Source: Gammaproteobacteria bacterium (GTDB lineage Bacteria; Pseudomonadota; Gammaproteobacteria; GCA-001735895). Taken from it: a DNA stretch of 56,722 bases. The position numbers and the translations under genes were made by a program. Location: contig JABHSO010000128.1 of NCBI GenBank assembly GCA_018669845.1, positions 1-56,722 of the forward strand, read 5' to 3'. Under the pieces are notes generated by a model that did no database searches, had not been told where the DNA came from, and worked only from the letters and a program-made list of their open reading frames with translations. This document shows, in pieces, positions 1-9,716 of this stretch; position 1 is the first letter of the stretch; the number at the start of each line of letters is the position of its first letter.

Positions 1-1815
1 AAAAGCAGTGATGAATTGAGAGAGGTTTATAATGAATGTCTACCTTTAATCAGTGAGTATTCTACTGAGATGGGACAGAACAGAAAATTATTTGAAGGCT
101 ATAAACAGATAACAAAAAGTGATAACTATAAAAATCTAAATTCTGCGCAACAAAAAACATTAAAAGATTCATTACTGTATTTCAAATTGGGAGGTGTTGA
201 TTTATCGGGAGAAGATAAAAAGCAGTACCAGTTTATTCAAAAACGCTTATCAGAATTAAAAACTAATTACGAAAATAACTTGTTGGATTCATCTCAGTCC
301 TGGGAATTAATTTTAGAAGATGATAGGCGTTTAAAAGGTTTGCCAGAATATGCAGTTGCCATGTTGAAACAATATGCAGAGCAAAAGTCACTGACTGGTT
401 ACAGGATTACTCTGGATATGCCCTGCTATATTGCAGTGATAACGTATGCACAGGATAGGGAGTTAAGAAAAGAAATTTATCAGGCTTTTAGTACACGAGC
501 TTCTGATCAGGGATTTACAGATAAAAAATGGAATAATGCTGAAATCATGGTAGAAATTCTGAAAAATAGAAAGGAAAAAGCCAGACTTTTAGGGTTCTCA
601 CATTATTCAGAACTGTCCCTTCAAACTAAAATGGCATCCAGTTATGAAGAAGTTGTAAATTTTTTAAATGAATTAGCAGAGAAAAGTTTACCCGTTGCCA
701 GGAAAGACATAAAACAGTTAAAAGAATTTGCAGAGTCAGAAGGTTTTAAGGAAGAACTAATGGCCTGGGATAATGCTTACTTTAGTGAAAAATTAAAACA
801 GCTAAAATATAAAATTTCTGATGAAGACTTAAAACCCTATTTCTCTGAAGATCTGGTAGTCAGTGGACTATTTAAAATTGTTGAAAAACTTTATCAGATA
901 AAAATATCTGAAGTAACAAAAGATATAGAAACCTGGCACGAAGATGTCAGGTTTTTTCAGATTATGGATGCAGATGGAAATATTAACGGAAAATTCTATC
1001 TTGATTTATATGCCCGTAATGGAAAACGTGGCGGTGCCTGGATGGATAAATGTGTGAATCGTTATAATATTAATAATGAAGTCCAAAGCCCTGTTGCATA
1101 TTTAACCTGTAACTTAACGCCTCCGATTGGAGATGAACCTGCACTGTTTACGCATGATGAAGTGATCACATTATTTCATGAGTTTGGTCATGGTTTGCAT
1201 CACATGCTCACTAGAGTAGATGTACCTGAAGTGTCAGGTATCAACGGAGTTGAGTGGGATGCTGTTGAGTTGCCAAGCCAGTTTATGGAAAATTACTGCT
1301 GGCAAAAGGAAGCCTTGAATCTGTTTGCTAAACATTACAAAACAGGTGAATCTTTACCGGAAGAGTTGTACCAGAAAATGATAAGAGCAAAGAATTTTCA
1401 GAGCTCGTTACAAATGGTCAGGCAGATTGAATTTTCTTTATTTGATATACAATTACATCAGAAAAATGATATAGAAACAGAACTGGATATACAGCAAATT
1501 CTGGATGCTGTCAGAGATAAAGTAGCTGTTATAATTCCACCATCGTTCAATAAATTTCAAAATAGCTTCTCACATATTTTCGCTGGCGGTTATGCTGCTG
1601 GGTACTATAGTTATAAATGGGCTGAAGTTTTATCAGCTGATGCATTTTCAACTTTTGAAAAAGAAGGTATATTTAATAAACAAACAGGTAAACGTTTTCT
1701 TCAATGTATTCTTTCTCAGGGTGGTTCAAGACCGGCAAGGGAATCTTTTGAATGTTTTATGGGACGTGAACCAGAAATTGATGCTTTATTAAGACACAAT
1801 GGTATCGATGTATAA
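1..1815 (+). CDS. prlC: Oligopeptidase A, M3 zinc metallopeptidase (5' end cut by window edge)
   Basis: This is a cytoplasmic M3-family (thimet-type) endopeptidase that degrades short peptides, including cleaved signal peptides. The frame is open from base 1, so the visible 604 codons lack roughly the first 80 residues of a family usually near 680. The zinc site is intact: HEFGH lies at visible residues 393-397 (bases 1177-1191), and the third-ligand region ELPSQFMENY follows about 30 residues later. The start ELREVYNECLPLLSEYST-like region matches the E. coli PrlC/OpdA layout closely. The SH3-domain gene follows 47 bases downstream in the same direction. I see nothing broken in the visible part. 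The family call is secure; the OpdA rather than Dcp subtype is from overall resemblance. Confidence 0.95.
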   Translation, partial: KSSDELREVYNECLPLISEYSTEMGQNRKLFEGYKQITKSDNYKNLNSAQQKTLKDSLLYFKLGGVDLSGEDKKQYQFIQKRLSELKTNYENNLLDSSQSWELILEDDRRLKGLPEYAVAMLKQYAEQKSLTGYRITLDMPCYIAVITYAQDRELRKEIYQAFSTRASDQGFTDKKWNNAEIMVEILKNRKEKARLLGFSHYSELSLQTKMASSYEEVVNFLNELAEKSLPVARKDIKQLKEFAESEGFKEELMAWDNAYFSEKLKQLKYKISDEDLKPYFSEDLVVSGLFKIVEKLYQIKISEVTKDIETWHEDVRFFQIMDADGNINGKFYLDLYARNGKRGGAWMDKCVNRYNINNEVQSPVAYLTCNLTPPIGDEPALFTHDEVITLFHEFGHGLHHMLTRVDVPEVSGINGVEWDAVELPSQFMENYCWQKEALNLFAKHYKTGESLPEELYQKMIRAKNFQSSLQMVRQIEFSLFDIQLHQKNDIETELDIQQILDAVRDKVAVIIPPSFNKFQNSFSHIFAGGYAAGYYSYKWAEVLSADAFSTFEKEGIFNKQTGKRFLQCILSQGGSRPARESFECFMGREPEIDALLRHNGIDV

Positions 1816-1862
1816 TTGTTGTAGATTGTCTTAAGATTTAAGAATTATTAATAGGTTTAAAG

Positions 1863-2579
1863 ATGAAAAAAATAGCTATTTTTATTTACTTAATTATTTT
1901 CACTCTTAGCTTACCTGTATGGGCTCAGGAAGCAGATAGTGAAATTAATAATGATGAGATAAGCCAACAGAATATAACCGAGGAAGTTAAAGAAAAAAAA
2001 TATGTCACCGACAAGTTACGTCTTTCATTGTATAAAAAGCCAGATTCTAATTCGGGCACACTAAAACTGTTAACTTCGGGCGATGTTCTTGATGTACTGG
2101 AGCGATCTGGTCCATATTCAAAAGTAATTACGGCAGATGGGAAAAGAGGCTGGGTAAAAAATGGGTTTTTGGTCAATATACCCACAGCAAGCTATTTGCT
2201 TATTGAAGAACAGAAAAAAAATACAGATCTTAGCAGTCAATTAGATAAATTTTCAAATACTCAAAAAATTGTAGATGATTATGAAAATACAATAATAAAA
2301 ATGAATGCTGATAATGAAAGTACAGTTGAAGAGCTATCAAGAATTCAGCAGGAATTTAATCAGATCAGTGAAAAGAATAATGATTTAATGGAAGAGATTG
2401 ATACATTTTCTCAGGATAAAAATCTTTTAAGCATTGATGATATTATTAATACATTAAAATTATATTGGTATGTAGTTCTGATCACTATTCTGCTGTTATT
2501 TTTACTTGGCTTTATGATAGGTAAAAATATGGTAGAAGCTAAAGTGAAGAAACGCTTTCAAGGTGTAAAAGTCCTGTAG
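1863..2579 (+). CDS. TIGR04211-type SH3 domain protein, YgiM-like, membrane anchored
   Basis: A 238-residue envelope protein. An N-terminal signal peptide (about residues 1-21, ending VWAQEA) is followed by a bacterial SH3 domain (about 45-105, with [13 protein letters not shown] and the GWVKNGFL end). A long polar coiled coil (about 112-185) and a single C-terminal membrane helix (about 197-219) with a short basic tail complete it. That order is exactly that of E. coli YgiM and the TIGR04211 family. SH3b domains of this kind usually bind cell-wall or protein ligands; no enzyme activity is expected. It sits between oligopeptidase A and ubiD with short gaps (47 and 11 bases), so co-transcription is likely. 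The precise function is not known. Confidence 0.85.
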   Translation: MKKIAIFIYLIIFTLSLPVWAQEADSEINNDEISQQNITEEVKEKKYVTDKLRLSLYKKPDSNSGTLKLLTSGDVLDVLERSGPYSKVITADGKRGWVKNGFLVNIPTASYLLIEEQKKNTDLSSQLDKFSNTQKIVDDYENTIIKMNADNESTVEELSRIQQEFNQISEKNNDLMEEIDTFSQDKNLLSIDDIINTLKLYWYVVLITILLLFLLGFMIGKNMVEAKVKKRFQGVKVL

Positions 2580-2590
2580 GTAAGTTTAAA

Positions 2591-4054
2591 ATGAAATATC
2601 AGGATTTAAGAGACTTTATACAATCACTGGAAGAAGATGGTGATTTAAAACGTATTACACATAATATCGATCCTTACCTGGAAATAACGGAAGTTGCCGA
2701 TAGAACCCTCAAAGCTGGTGGCCCTGCCCTGTTATTTGAGCATGCTGGTGATAGTAAAATTCCACTACTGGCTAATTTATTTGGTACCCCAAAAAGAGTC
2801 GCAAAAGCTTTAGGAGAAGAAGAAACAGAAGCATTACGTGATGTTGGTAAATTACTGGCTTTTCTTAAAGAACCAGAGCCGCCAAAAGGCTTTAAAGATG
2901 CACTGAAAACTCTGCCGATATATCGTAAAGTTCTTGATATGTCTCCAAAGGTGATAAAAAAACCTGTGTGTCAGCAGGTGATATTAAAAGATGATGACGT
3001 TGATTTATCAATATTTCCAATTCAGACATGCTGGCCGGGTGATGCAGGTCCATTGATAACATGGGGTTTGGTTACCACTAAAGGTCCAAATAAAGAACGC
3101 CAGAATATGGGGATTTACCGTCAGCAGGTAATTTCTAAAAATAAAGTTATTATGCGCTGGTTATCTCATCGAGGAGGTGCACTCGATTTTAAAGAGTGGC
3201 AACAGTCATATCCTGATAAACCTTTTCCGGTGGTTGTTACACTGGGCTGTGATCCGGCAACAATTTTAGCTGCTGTTACTCCTATTCCTGATAGTTTGTC
3301 CGAATATGCCTTTGCAGGTTTGTTGCGAGGCAGCAAGACAGAGTTGGCTAAATCAGTGTTGTCAGATCTACAAATTCCAGCACGTGCAGAAATCATACTG
3401 GAAGGATTTATTTACCCTGATGAAATGGCTGAAGAAGGTCCTTTTGGTGATCATACGGGCTACTATAATGAAGTTGAGAAATTTCCAGTATTTACCATTG
3501 AAGCAATAACGATGCGTAAAGACCCTATTTATCACAGTACATACACGGGTAGACCTCCTGATGAACCGGCCATTTTAGGTCTGGCTCTAAATGAAGTATT
3601 TGTTCCTATTTTGCAAAAGCAATTTCCTGAAATTATTGATTTTTACCTGCCACCCGAAGGATGCTCATACCGCGTAGCTATAGTCAGTATGAAGAAGCAA
3701 TATCCGGGTCATGCTAAAAGAGTCATGATGGGAGTATGGTCATTTTTACGTCAATTTATGTATACAAAATTTGTTATTGTTGTGGATGATGATATTGATA
3801 CTAGGAATTGGAATGATGTTATCTGGGCTATAACTACTCGAATGGATCCGGCTAGAGATACTACTTTAATTGAAAATACCCCAATCGATTATCTTGATTT
3901 TGCTTCTCCTGTTTCTGGATTGGGTTCAAAAATGGGCCTCGATGCGACCAATAAATTACCCGGTGAAACAACCCGGGAATGGGGAGAATCGATAGAAATG
4001 GATGAAAATGTAAAACAAAAAATTGATTCTGTATGGGAAGAGTTAGGTATATAA
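2591..4054 (+). CDS. ubiD: 4-hydroxy-3-polyprenylbenzoate decarboxylase (UbiD)
   Basis: UbiD removes the carboxyl group of 4-hydroxy-3-octaprenylbenzoate in ubiquinone synthesis, using the prenylated FMN made by UbiX. The 487-residue product is nearly the length of E. coli UbiD (497) and resembles it along the whole length. Recognisable stretches include [21 protein letters not shown] near the start, [15 protein letters not shown], the cofactor and metal region around [13 protein letters not shown] [10 protein letters not shown] and [23 protein letters not shown] with its catalytic acid region, and [14 protein letters not shown] [14 protein letters not shown]. The ATG at 2591 gives an N-terminus aligned with the family. 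It is 11 bases from the SH3-domain gene. No ubiX is visible in the window. Confidence 0.97.
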   Translation: MKYQDLRDFIQSLEEDGDLKRITHNIDPYLEITEVADRTLKAGGPALLFEHAGDSKIPLLANLFGTPKRVAKALGEEETEALRDVGKLLAFLKEPEPPKGFKDALKTLPIYRKVLDMSPKVIKKPVCQQVILKDDDVDLSIFPIQTCWPGDAGPLITWGLVTTKGPNKERQNMGIYRQQVISKNKVIMRWLSHRGGALDFKEWQQSYPDKPFPVVVTLGCDPATILAAVTPIPDSLSEYAFAGLLRGSKTELAKSVLSDLQIPARAEIILEGFIYPDEMAEEGPFGDHTGYYNEVEKFPVFTIEAITMRKDPIYHSTYTGRPPDEPAILGLALNEVFVPILQKQFPEIIDFYLPPEGCSYRVAIVSMKKQYPGHAKRVMMGVWSFLRQFMYTKFVIVVDDDIDTRNWNDVIWAITTRMDPARDTTLIENTPIDYLDFASPVSGLGSKMGLDATNKLPGETTREWGESIEMDENVKQKIDSVWEELGI

Positions 4055-4156
4055 CTATTTGAAATTAATGACAAAGCTTGTTATAAAATGATTCAAAGAC
4101 TATCGTGGTACACAATAGGATAAGTAAAATTATAATTTAAAAAGAAGAGGATTGAT

Positions 4157-4807
4157 ATGCGCTCTATCATGATTTTAAATGCCAAAGGTGGGTCAGGTAA
4201 AAGTACACTATCAACTAATTTGGCCAGCTATTATGCGAGTAATGGAAATAAAGTTTTACTGGTAGATTATGATCCCCAACATTCAAGCCTGGACTGGCTA
4301 AAAGAAAGACCCGTTGGAAGACCTGGAATATCAGCTGTTGATGGAAGTGCTGGAACTGTCAGAACCCCACGAAATATTGATTATGTTATTTATGATACGC
4401 CTGCAGCCGTACGTGGAAAAGAATTAGCAGCATTAATTAGAAAAAGCCAGAGTATTATCATTCCGGTATTGCCCTCCCCCATTGATATGAGAGCTGCGAC
4501 TCCTTTTATTCGTGAAGTTTTAAATAATGGAAAAGTAAGCAGGAAAGAAACGCGTGTAGCTCTGGTTGCTAATCGTTGTAGAGAAACCACCAACGTTTAT
4601 CATATGTTAGAAGAGTATCTTAAAAAAATGAGAAAAGCGCCTTTCATTAGTGTATTACGTGAAACACAAAATTATAACAAGGCTTCAGAAAGAGGTCTGG
4701 GTATTTTTGAATTACCAGGCTATTTAGTAAATAGAGATTTAGAACAATGGGACCCCATTATTCAATGGTTAAGTAGTCGTAGAAGTCAACCGATCAAAAG
4801 AAAATAA
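4157..4807 (+). CDS. Orphan ParA-family ATPase
   Basis: A 216-residue deviant Walker-type ATPase of the ParA/MinD superfamily. The P-loop KGGSGKST, with the signature lysine just after NAK, is at residues 10-17, and the switch region DYDPQHSSLDW follows near residue 37. The Walker-B-like segment YVIYDTPAA sits near 77. These proteins dimerise on ATP and position plasmids, chromosomal loci or large protein complexes. No ParB, no recognisable DNA-binding partner and no parS-like repeat is next to it, which marks it as an orphan positioning ATPase; the cargo cannot be told. It starts 102 bases after ubiD, behind an AGAGGA ribosome-binding site (about 4146-4151). Confidence 0.85.
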   Translation: MRSIMILNAKGGSGKSTLSTNLASYYASNGNKVLLVDYDPQHSSLDWLKERPVGRPGISAVDGSAGTVRTPRNIDYVIYDTPAAVRGKELAALIRKSQSIIIPVLPSPIDMRAATPFIREVLNNGKVSRKETRVALVANRCRETTNVYHMLEEYLKKMRKAPFISVLRETQNYNKASERGLGIFELPGYLVNRDLEQWDPIIQWLSSRRSQPIKRK

Positions 4808-5011
4808 ATAAACCTTATTCCTCTTTTACAGTTATATCTCTTGGGGCTCTTATTCCCCGCAGCTTGCTGCGAAAATAGGTGAATGAGTGAATATATACAT
4901 CCTGTAAAGATTCTTTTGTGAATGCTAGTCTGGATAAAAACATCTTGTATTAATATTCCTTTAATTATTCAACGAATAAGATAGACGCAATGAAAAAAGA
5001 GCAGAAATAAT
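4808..5011. other. Intergenic stretch with a short perfect hairpin
   Basis: The gap between the ParA-type gene and the small membrane peptide holds no recognisable gene. Its one structured element is CGCAGC-TT-GCTGCG at 4858-4871, a perfect 6-bp inverted repeat with a two-base spacer. There is no T-run after it, so a rho-independent terminator is not supported. Confidence 0.4.
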
Positions 5012-5140
5012 ATGGATACTAGTTTTCTATTTATCATTATTGGATCAACCCTTTTGTTTGTGGCTTTAGTAGCGTGGAAACTAAGGTGGCTATATAAAAA
5101 GATGCTCCAGGCAGAGCAGCAGGAATCAGATAATAATTAA
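5012..5140 (+). CDS. Possible 42-residue single-pass membrane protein
   Basis: A short frame of 42 codons begins at ATG 5012 and ends at TAA 5138-5140, directly abutting the rmuC stop on the other strand. The peptide has one hydrophobic helix (about residues 5-22, FLFIIIGSTLLFVALVAW), a basic juxtamembrane stretch (KLRWLYKK) and an acidic, glutamine-rich tail. The positive-inside rule suggests an N-out, C-in topology. A purine-rich stretch (about 4994-5006) could serve as a weak ribosome-binding site. No family is recognised. The clean membrane helix plus amphipathic tail favours a real small protein, but chance cannot be excluded at this length. Confidence 0.4.
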   Translation: MDTSFLFIIIGSTLLFVALVAWKLRWLYKKMLQAEQQESDNN

Positions 5141-5141
5141 C

Positions 5142-6557
5142 TTAAAAATCATCTTTTAACTCGATCAAATCCAGCTCTAAACTTGCTTTTTCTACCAGCT
5201 CCGGTGGTAATTCTTTTTTCACAGACACACCCAGTTTCTGGAATTCTTCAACACGTTTTACCAGATTCCCCTTACCTGAAATAAACTGGCGCATAGCAGT
5301 CTCATAGGTAGATCGAGATTTATCAAGCTGTGTGCCCAACGATTCCATGCTTTCGAGAAATAAACGTAACTGGTTATAAACTTTACCGGCTTGATCAGCC
5401 AGTTTAGCTGTATGTTTATTCTGATCTTCGAATCGCCATAGTTGGCGAATAATATTTAAACTGGTGAGCAAGGTTGTTGGAGTAGTGACAAGAACTTGTT
5501 GTTCGATGGCTAATTGAAATAAATTTTCATCCGCTCTAATAGCTTCCACAAAGGCTGATTCAATAGGTATAAACATAAAAACCATTTCGGGAGATTTAAG
5601 ACCGGGTAAGTCAAAATAATTTTTATCTGAAAGCTCTTTTATACGTGCACTGATAGCTTGAATATGATCTTTTATAGCCTGAGATTTTTCTAATTCACTT
5701 TGTGCATTAACAAAACGGGTGTAAGCATTTAGGGAAACTTTAGAATCTATAACCAGGTGTTTATTATCAGGTAGATACACAATAACATCAGGACGAAATC
5801 TTCCTTTCTCGGTATTAAAGCTTACTTCACGTTTATAATCTTTATCAATCTGTAAACCGGAACGATCAAGCACATTTTCGAGTATTAACTCTCCCCAGTT
5901 ACCCTGCATTTTTTTCTGACCTTTTAATGCAGTGCTTAACTCATGAGCCTCATTAGTCATTTGAAGATTTAAATCCTGTAAATGTTTTAATTCCGTTTTA
6001 AGTTCTTCCCGTTGTTTTAAATCATTACTGTGTATAGTTTCTACTTTATGCTTAAAATCATTAATCTGTTGTCGAAAAGGTGAAAGAAATAATTCCAGTC
6101 CGTTCTTACTTTCAGTAGAAAATTCCTGCTGAGTAGATTTTAAAATCTGTTGAGCTAATAATTCGAAGTCCTTTTTTAATTGAGATTTATTAATCTCTAA
6201 CTGAGTTAGTTTTTCATCAGTGTACTGACGTTCTTTTAGATGGCTTATTTGTGAAGTTTTTAACTCTGTTTTTAACTGATAACACTCTTTTTCCAGTACT
6301 ACATATTTAGCTTTAAGTGTATTTTGATTATTTTTAAGTTCCTGATTATTGGTATGCAGGTTAATTATTTGTTGATTCCTGACAGCTATATTTTTTTCAG
6401 CATGCTGAAACTGATCTGTAATCGATGAATTTTTCTCTTCAAGAGCAGAAATAATACGGTTGCGATTAGCAGCAGTAAAAAAATATACAATCAGCCCGGT
6501 AAGCAGTGATGGTAAGGCAATTAATAAAAAATAAAATTGTTCTAAAGTTAGTTGCAT
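5142..6557 (-). CDS. rmuC: RmuC family DNA recombination protein
   Basis: A 471-residue RmuC. It has an N-terminal membrane helix (about residues 6-28), a long coiled coil (about 30-205) and the conserved RmuC nuclease-like domain (about 205-430). Diagnostic stretches are QGNWGELILENVLDRSGL, RPDVIVYLPDNKHLVIDSKVSL and MFIPIESAFVEA. In E. coli RmuC limits inversions at short inverted repeats, and the domain is a restriction-endonuclease-like fold. The length matches the family (about 475). The ATG at 6557 has an AAGGA ribosome-binding site 4-8 bases upstream. It is divergent from the HDOD gene and convergent with the small membrane peptide. Confidence 0.93.
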   Translation of the reverse strand: MQLTLEQFYFLLIALPSLLTGLIVYFFTAANRNRIISALEEKNSSITDQFQHAEKNIAVRNQQIINLHTNNQELKNNQNTLKAKYVVLEKECYQLKTELKTSQISHLKERQYTDEKLTQLEINKSQLKKDFELLAQQILKSTQQEFSTESKNGLELFLSPFRQQINDFKHKVETIHSNDLKQREELKTELKHLQDLNLQMTNEAHELSTALKGQKKMQGNWGELILENVLDRSGLQIDKDYKREVSFNTEKGRFRPDVIVYLPDNKHLVIDSKVSLNAYTRFVNAQSELEKSQAIKDHIQAISARIKELSDKNYFDLPGLKSPEMVFMFIPIESAFVEAIRADENLFQLAIEQQVLVTTPTTLLTSLNIIRQLWRFEDQNKHTAKLADQAGKVYNQLRLFLESMESLGTQLDKSRSTYETAMRQFISGKGNLVKRVEEFQKLGVSVKKELPPELVEKASLELDLIELKDDF

Positions 6558-6677
6558 AGATCCTTGAGATTGACCGGATTTTTATAATTTAACGAGCTAT
6601 AGTCTATATAACATGTGTTAAAGGAAAAGATCTAATTTTTGTGATGATAAACATTAACAACAAACAGGATTAATCAA

Positions 6678-7559
6678 ATGCAAGAAGCTATGTCTCTAGA
6701 GTCGCTACTTCAACAGGATAGTGAACTCTCATCTCTACCAGAAATTTTTATCCGTGTATCTGAGTTACTCGATGATGAAAACTCGACTTCTATTAAAATT
6801 GGACAGGTAGTTGAAACGGACCCCTCTTTAACTTCAAGAATTTTAAAAATGGTGAATAGTGCATATTATGGCTTTCAACATAATGTAGCCAGTATAAGCC
6901 AGGCGATCTCAATTCTGGGAAGAAATAGAATTCATCAAATATTAATTGGCGCGGTGCTAGGTGGTGTGTTCGGGAACATGAAAAACAATGTATTCTTTAT
7001 GGAAGATTATTGGCACCAAAGTGTCAAAACAGCTATTTTATCAAGATTACTGTGTAAGCAAAGTGCTATATCAGAACAATCAGAAGCTTTATTCACTGCT
7101 GGTCTTTTGCACCAAATAGGACGTTTAATTCTGGTTCAAAAAATGCCTGAGCTTTCGATGCTGGTACAACAATCAATAGAAGAAGGCAGTGAAAATATCT
7201 ATCAGGCTGAAGAAAGAATATTTGGTTATACCCATTGTGAAGTGGGTGCGGCATTTATTGAAAATTGGGGCTTGCCTGCAATTCTGGTAGAAGTGACAAA
7301 ATATCATCACCTACCGAATGAATCGGAGCAGTTTGAAGAAGAAGTAAAAATGGTTAATCTTGCCAGAAATTTAAGTTTTCTGGTTGCACCGATAGATCAG
7401 CAGGAAGTTGAATATGCTCTTGATGATATTGCAATATGGAAAGACACCGGACTTTCAGCAGAGCAGATAGCTCAATCCTGTAATGAAGCAGATGAGCAGG
7501 TTTATCAGGTCATGGAATCACTTGGCATGGTACAAATGCAGATAGATCTTGATGACTGA
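6678..7559 (+). CDS. HDOD domain protein
   Basis: A 293-residue cytoplasmic protein with an HDOD domain over about residues 12-210, a catalytically dead relative of HD phosphohydrolases used in signalling. The hallmarks are LPEIFIRVSELL, VVETDPSLTSRILKMVNSA and YYGFQHNVASISQAISILG. The histidines of an active HD site are not arranged in the canonical way. The C-terminal 80 residues are helical and carry no second domain such as GGDEF or EAL. HDOD proteins commonly link stress, motility or second-messenger signals to output, but the partner is not visible here. An AGGA ribosome-binding site lies about 8 bases before ATG 6678; a second ATG at 6690 is possible. Confidence 0.85.
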   Translation: MQEAMSLESLLQQDSELSSLPEIFIRVSELLDDENSTSIKIGQVVETDPSLTSRILKMVNSAYYGFQHNVASISQAISILGRNRIHQILIGAVLGGVFGNMKNNVFFMEDYWHQSVKTAILSRLLCKQSAISEQSEALFTAGLLHQIGRLILVQKMPELSMLVQQSIEEGSENIYQAEERIFGYTHCEVGAAFIENWGLPAILVEVTKYHHLPNESEQFEEEVKMVNLARNLSFLVAPIDQQEVEYALDDIAIWKDTGLSAEQIAQSCNEADEQVYQVMESLGMVQMQIDLDD

Positions 7560-7646
7560 ATCTAAAGCTTTATCCTAAATAAATATTGAGATAAATAAAA
7601 TTAACCCCATAATCCTAATACATTCCATTAGATCTCAAGAAATAAC

Positions 7647-8288
7647 ATGATCCAGCTATTGTTCCAGGGACAAATTGTACTCTTCACGCTTATTCTATTT
7701 TCTTTGATTTTATCCCTGACCTTTCATGAATATGGTCATGGCATCATGGCAAAATATTTTGGTGATTTAACTGCAGAAAAACAGGGTCGGCTTACTTTAA
7801 ATCCAATAGCTCATATTGATCCTATGGGGCTGTTGATGGTTATATTTATCGGTTTTGGATTTGCGAAACCGGTTCCGACTGATCCCAGAAATTACAGCTC
7901 CAGATGGGGTGTTCTTTTTGTAGCAGCTGCAGGACCCTTTATGAATCTGTTGGTTGCTTTTATAACCATCAATTTATATGGCCTGGGACTTATGTTGGAC
8001 TGGAGTTTATTTGATGGTCAGGCGGCCAATAATTTTTTTATATTCCTTGCCAGTATTAATATGTTGTTGATGGTATTTAATCTAATACCTATCGGTCCAC
8101 TCGATGGCCATTATATATTACCCTATTTCTTGCCAACCAAATTTGCACGTTTCTATCTGTACTATAATCAACGTTATGGAAACTGGTTTCTACTATCTAT
8201 AGTTGCTCTGGCTTTGATGGGTGTTCCAATTTTTAATTATGTCTGGGAATTTGGTCAGTGGTTACTGAGTTTAATTATTCTTTTTTAG
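7647..8288 (+). CDS. Site-2-type M50 metalloprotease
   Basis: A 213-residue polytopic membrane zinc protease of the M50B/S2P group. HEYGH is at residues 27-31 inside the first helix, the NPIAHIDPMG motif is at 52-61, and the third zinc ligand is D153 in IPIGPLDGHYILP. About five or six membrane helices are visible. S2P enzymes cut within or near the membrane; this short form without a PDZ domain is widespread and its substrates are unknown. The HtrA-like protease starts only 17 bases downstream, so the two are very likely co-transcribed and may act in one proteolytic sequence (inference). Confidence 0.9.
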   Translation: MIQLLFQGQIVLFTLILFSLILSLTFHEYGHGIMAKYFGDLTAEKQGRLTLNPIAHIDPMGLLMVIFIGFGFAKPVPTDPRNYSSRWGVLFVAAAGPFMNLLVAFITINLYGLGLMLDWSLFDGQAANNFFIFLASINMLLMVFNLIPIGPLDGHYILPYFLPTKFARFYLYYNQRYGNWFLLSIVALALMGVPIFNYVWEFGQWLLSLIILF

Positions 8289-8305
8289 ATTATTGAATAG
8301 TAAAT

Positions 8306-9688
8306 ATGAGTAAAAGAAAAAATAGTCTGAGTAATGTCGCTCGTCAAATGATGAGTGGTGTTGTGCAAATTCATGTAGAAGGCTATTTAGAAGAAGATAC
8401 TCACTCTGTACTAAATCCAGCTATCAATTTTCCTGGGAACTGGTCGGGTTCTGGTTTTTTTGTTAAATATAAAAATCTTCAGGGTTATATTGTCACAAAT
8501 GCACATGTTATTAGAAATGCATTAAAGATAGAAATTAGCTCAATGTTAACCAGTGAAGAGAGGTTCAAAGCGGATGTAGTGGGTCTTGTAAAAAAACTGG
8601 AGCCGGATGTCGCACTCATAAAACTGTCAGAAATTGAGTTAGCCCGTTTTGAAAAACTGGCCATTAAAGAAATCGAATATCTTGAACTCAGGCAAGGATC
8701 CAGTCCATCACGAGGTGATGAAATTAAAGCTATAGGATATCCAATGGGTATGGTTGAGCCAAATATTTCTGGAGGTGAAATAACAAATTTTATTTCAGGC
8801 TCAGAATATACAACAGAAAGATTTGTAACTGATGCCGCTATAAACCCGGGTAACTCTGGCGGCCCAAGTATTACCGAAGATGGAAAAGTCATTGGCTTAA
8901 ATACAGCAGTAATGGCTGGTGCAGATAATATTGGTTTTATTACACCTGCAAGTTTTGTAAAAATTATTATTGAAAATTTAGTTCAGAAAAATGAACCACA
9001 TTTTGCGGGCATTGGTGGCCTGTTACAAAAGAATGCAGATAATTTTAATTTACTATTAAAACAAAAAAAGGCTATTGGGGTTATAGTCTCAAGTGTAGAA
9101 GGAAATGGTTTTCTTGAAGCTGCAGGTATTAAAAAACAAGATGTAATTTTAGGTTTAAATAATATTAAATTTGACCGACATGGAATTGTAATTGGAAAGG
9201 AAGGACATTACAGACATAAGAATATTTATGATGTAATTAAATTAATTCCTATTGGGGTCGAAGTAAGTGTCTCTTACCTAAGAAATGGAAAAATTAAATA
9301 TACCCAGGCCGTAGCAATGCGAAACCCGGTAAAAGGTGTTTTTTCAAATCCTGTAATAAATGAAAGACAATATCTTGAAGTTTTTGGAATGATTATTCAG
9401 GAATTGAGCTATGAAATAATTGAGGCAATGGTAGATGTTGACAGTAATGCCCAGGTTGATATGTTACAAACCATTGATCAAAACAAATCAATGTTGGTTG
9501 TTACTCATATTCATCAGGGAACTCAGGCTGATGAAATGGATTGGCCATTAGGAGAACTGATTATAAAAGCGAATGAACAGGAAATTCATACGTTATTAGA
9601 ATTACAGGAACTTATCCATAAAAATAAAAGGGGCAAAGTGTTGCTTGAATGTCGCAATGGTAGAATAGGATATTTTGAGGTGGACTAA
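8306..9688 (+). CDS. HtrA/Deg-like S1C serine protease without export signal
   Basis: A 460-residue trypsin-like protease with an intact triad: H67 in VTNAHVI, D101 in PDVALIKL and S184 in NPGNSGGP. A PDZ domain follows at about 240-340 (GVIVSSVEGNGFLEAAGIKKQDVILG), then a second PDZ-like region to the end. The order resembles plant and cyanobacterial Deg proteins more than DegP. The N-terminus (MSKRKNSLSNVARQMM) has no hydrophobic signal segment, so the protein appears cytoplasmic unless the start is wrong; no upstream in-frame extension with a signal peptide is possible because the S2P gene ends 17 bases before. It pairs with the upstream S2P protease. Confidence 0.88.
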   Translation: MSKRKNSLSNVARQMMSGVVQIHVEGYLEEDTHSVLNPAINFPGNWSGSGFFVKYKNLQGYIVTNAHVIRNALKIEISSMLTSEERFKADVVGLVKKLEPDVALIKLSEIELARFEKLAIKEIEYLELRQGSSPSRGDEIKAIGYPMGMVEPNISGGEITNFISGSEYTTERFVTDAAINPGNSGGPSITEDGKVIGLNTAVMAGADNIGFITPASFVKIIIENLVQKNEPHFAGIGGLLQKNADNFNLLLKQKKAIGVIVSSVEGNGFLEAAGIKKQDVILGLNNIKFDRHGIVIGKEGHYRHKNIYDVIKLIPIGVEVSVSYLRNGKIKYTQAVAMRNPVKGVFSNPVINERQYLEVFGMIIQELSYEIIEAMVDVDSNAQVDMLQTIDQNKSMLVVTHIHQGTQADEMDWPLGELIIKANEQEIHTLLELQELIHKNKRGKVLLECRNGRIGYFEVD

Positions 9689-9693
9689 AGACT

Positions 9694-9716
9694 TTTTAAC
9701 TAACGAAAAGTTAAAA
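9694..9716. terminator. Possible bidirectional terminator between convergent genes
   Basis: TTTTAACT (9694-9701) and AGTTAAAA (9709-9716) form an 8-bp A/T-rich stem with a 7-base loop, placed just after the HtrA-like stop and overlapping the 3' end of the opposite gene. T-runs lie on both sides. Position fits termination in both directions; the stem is weak because it is almost all A/T. Confidence 0.4.

Noticed and set aside
8485..8892. Minus-strand 135-codon frame inside the HtrA-like gene
   Set aside because: Lies opposite the catalytic region of an intact protease and is a shadow.
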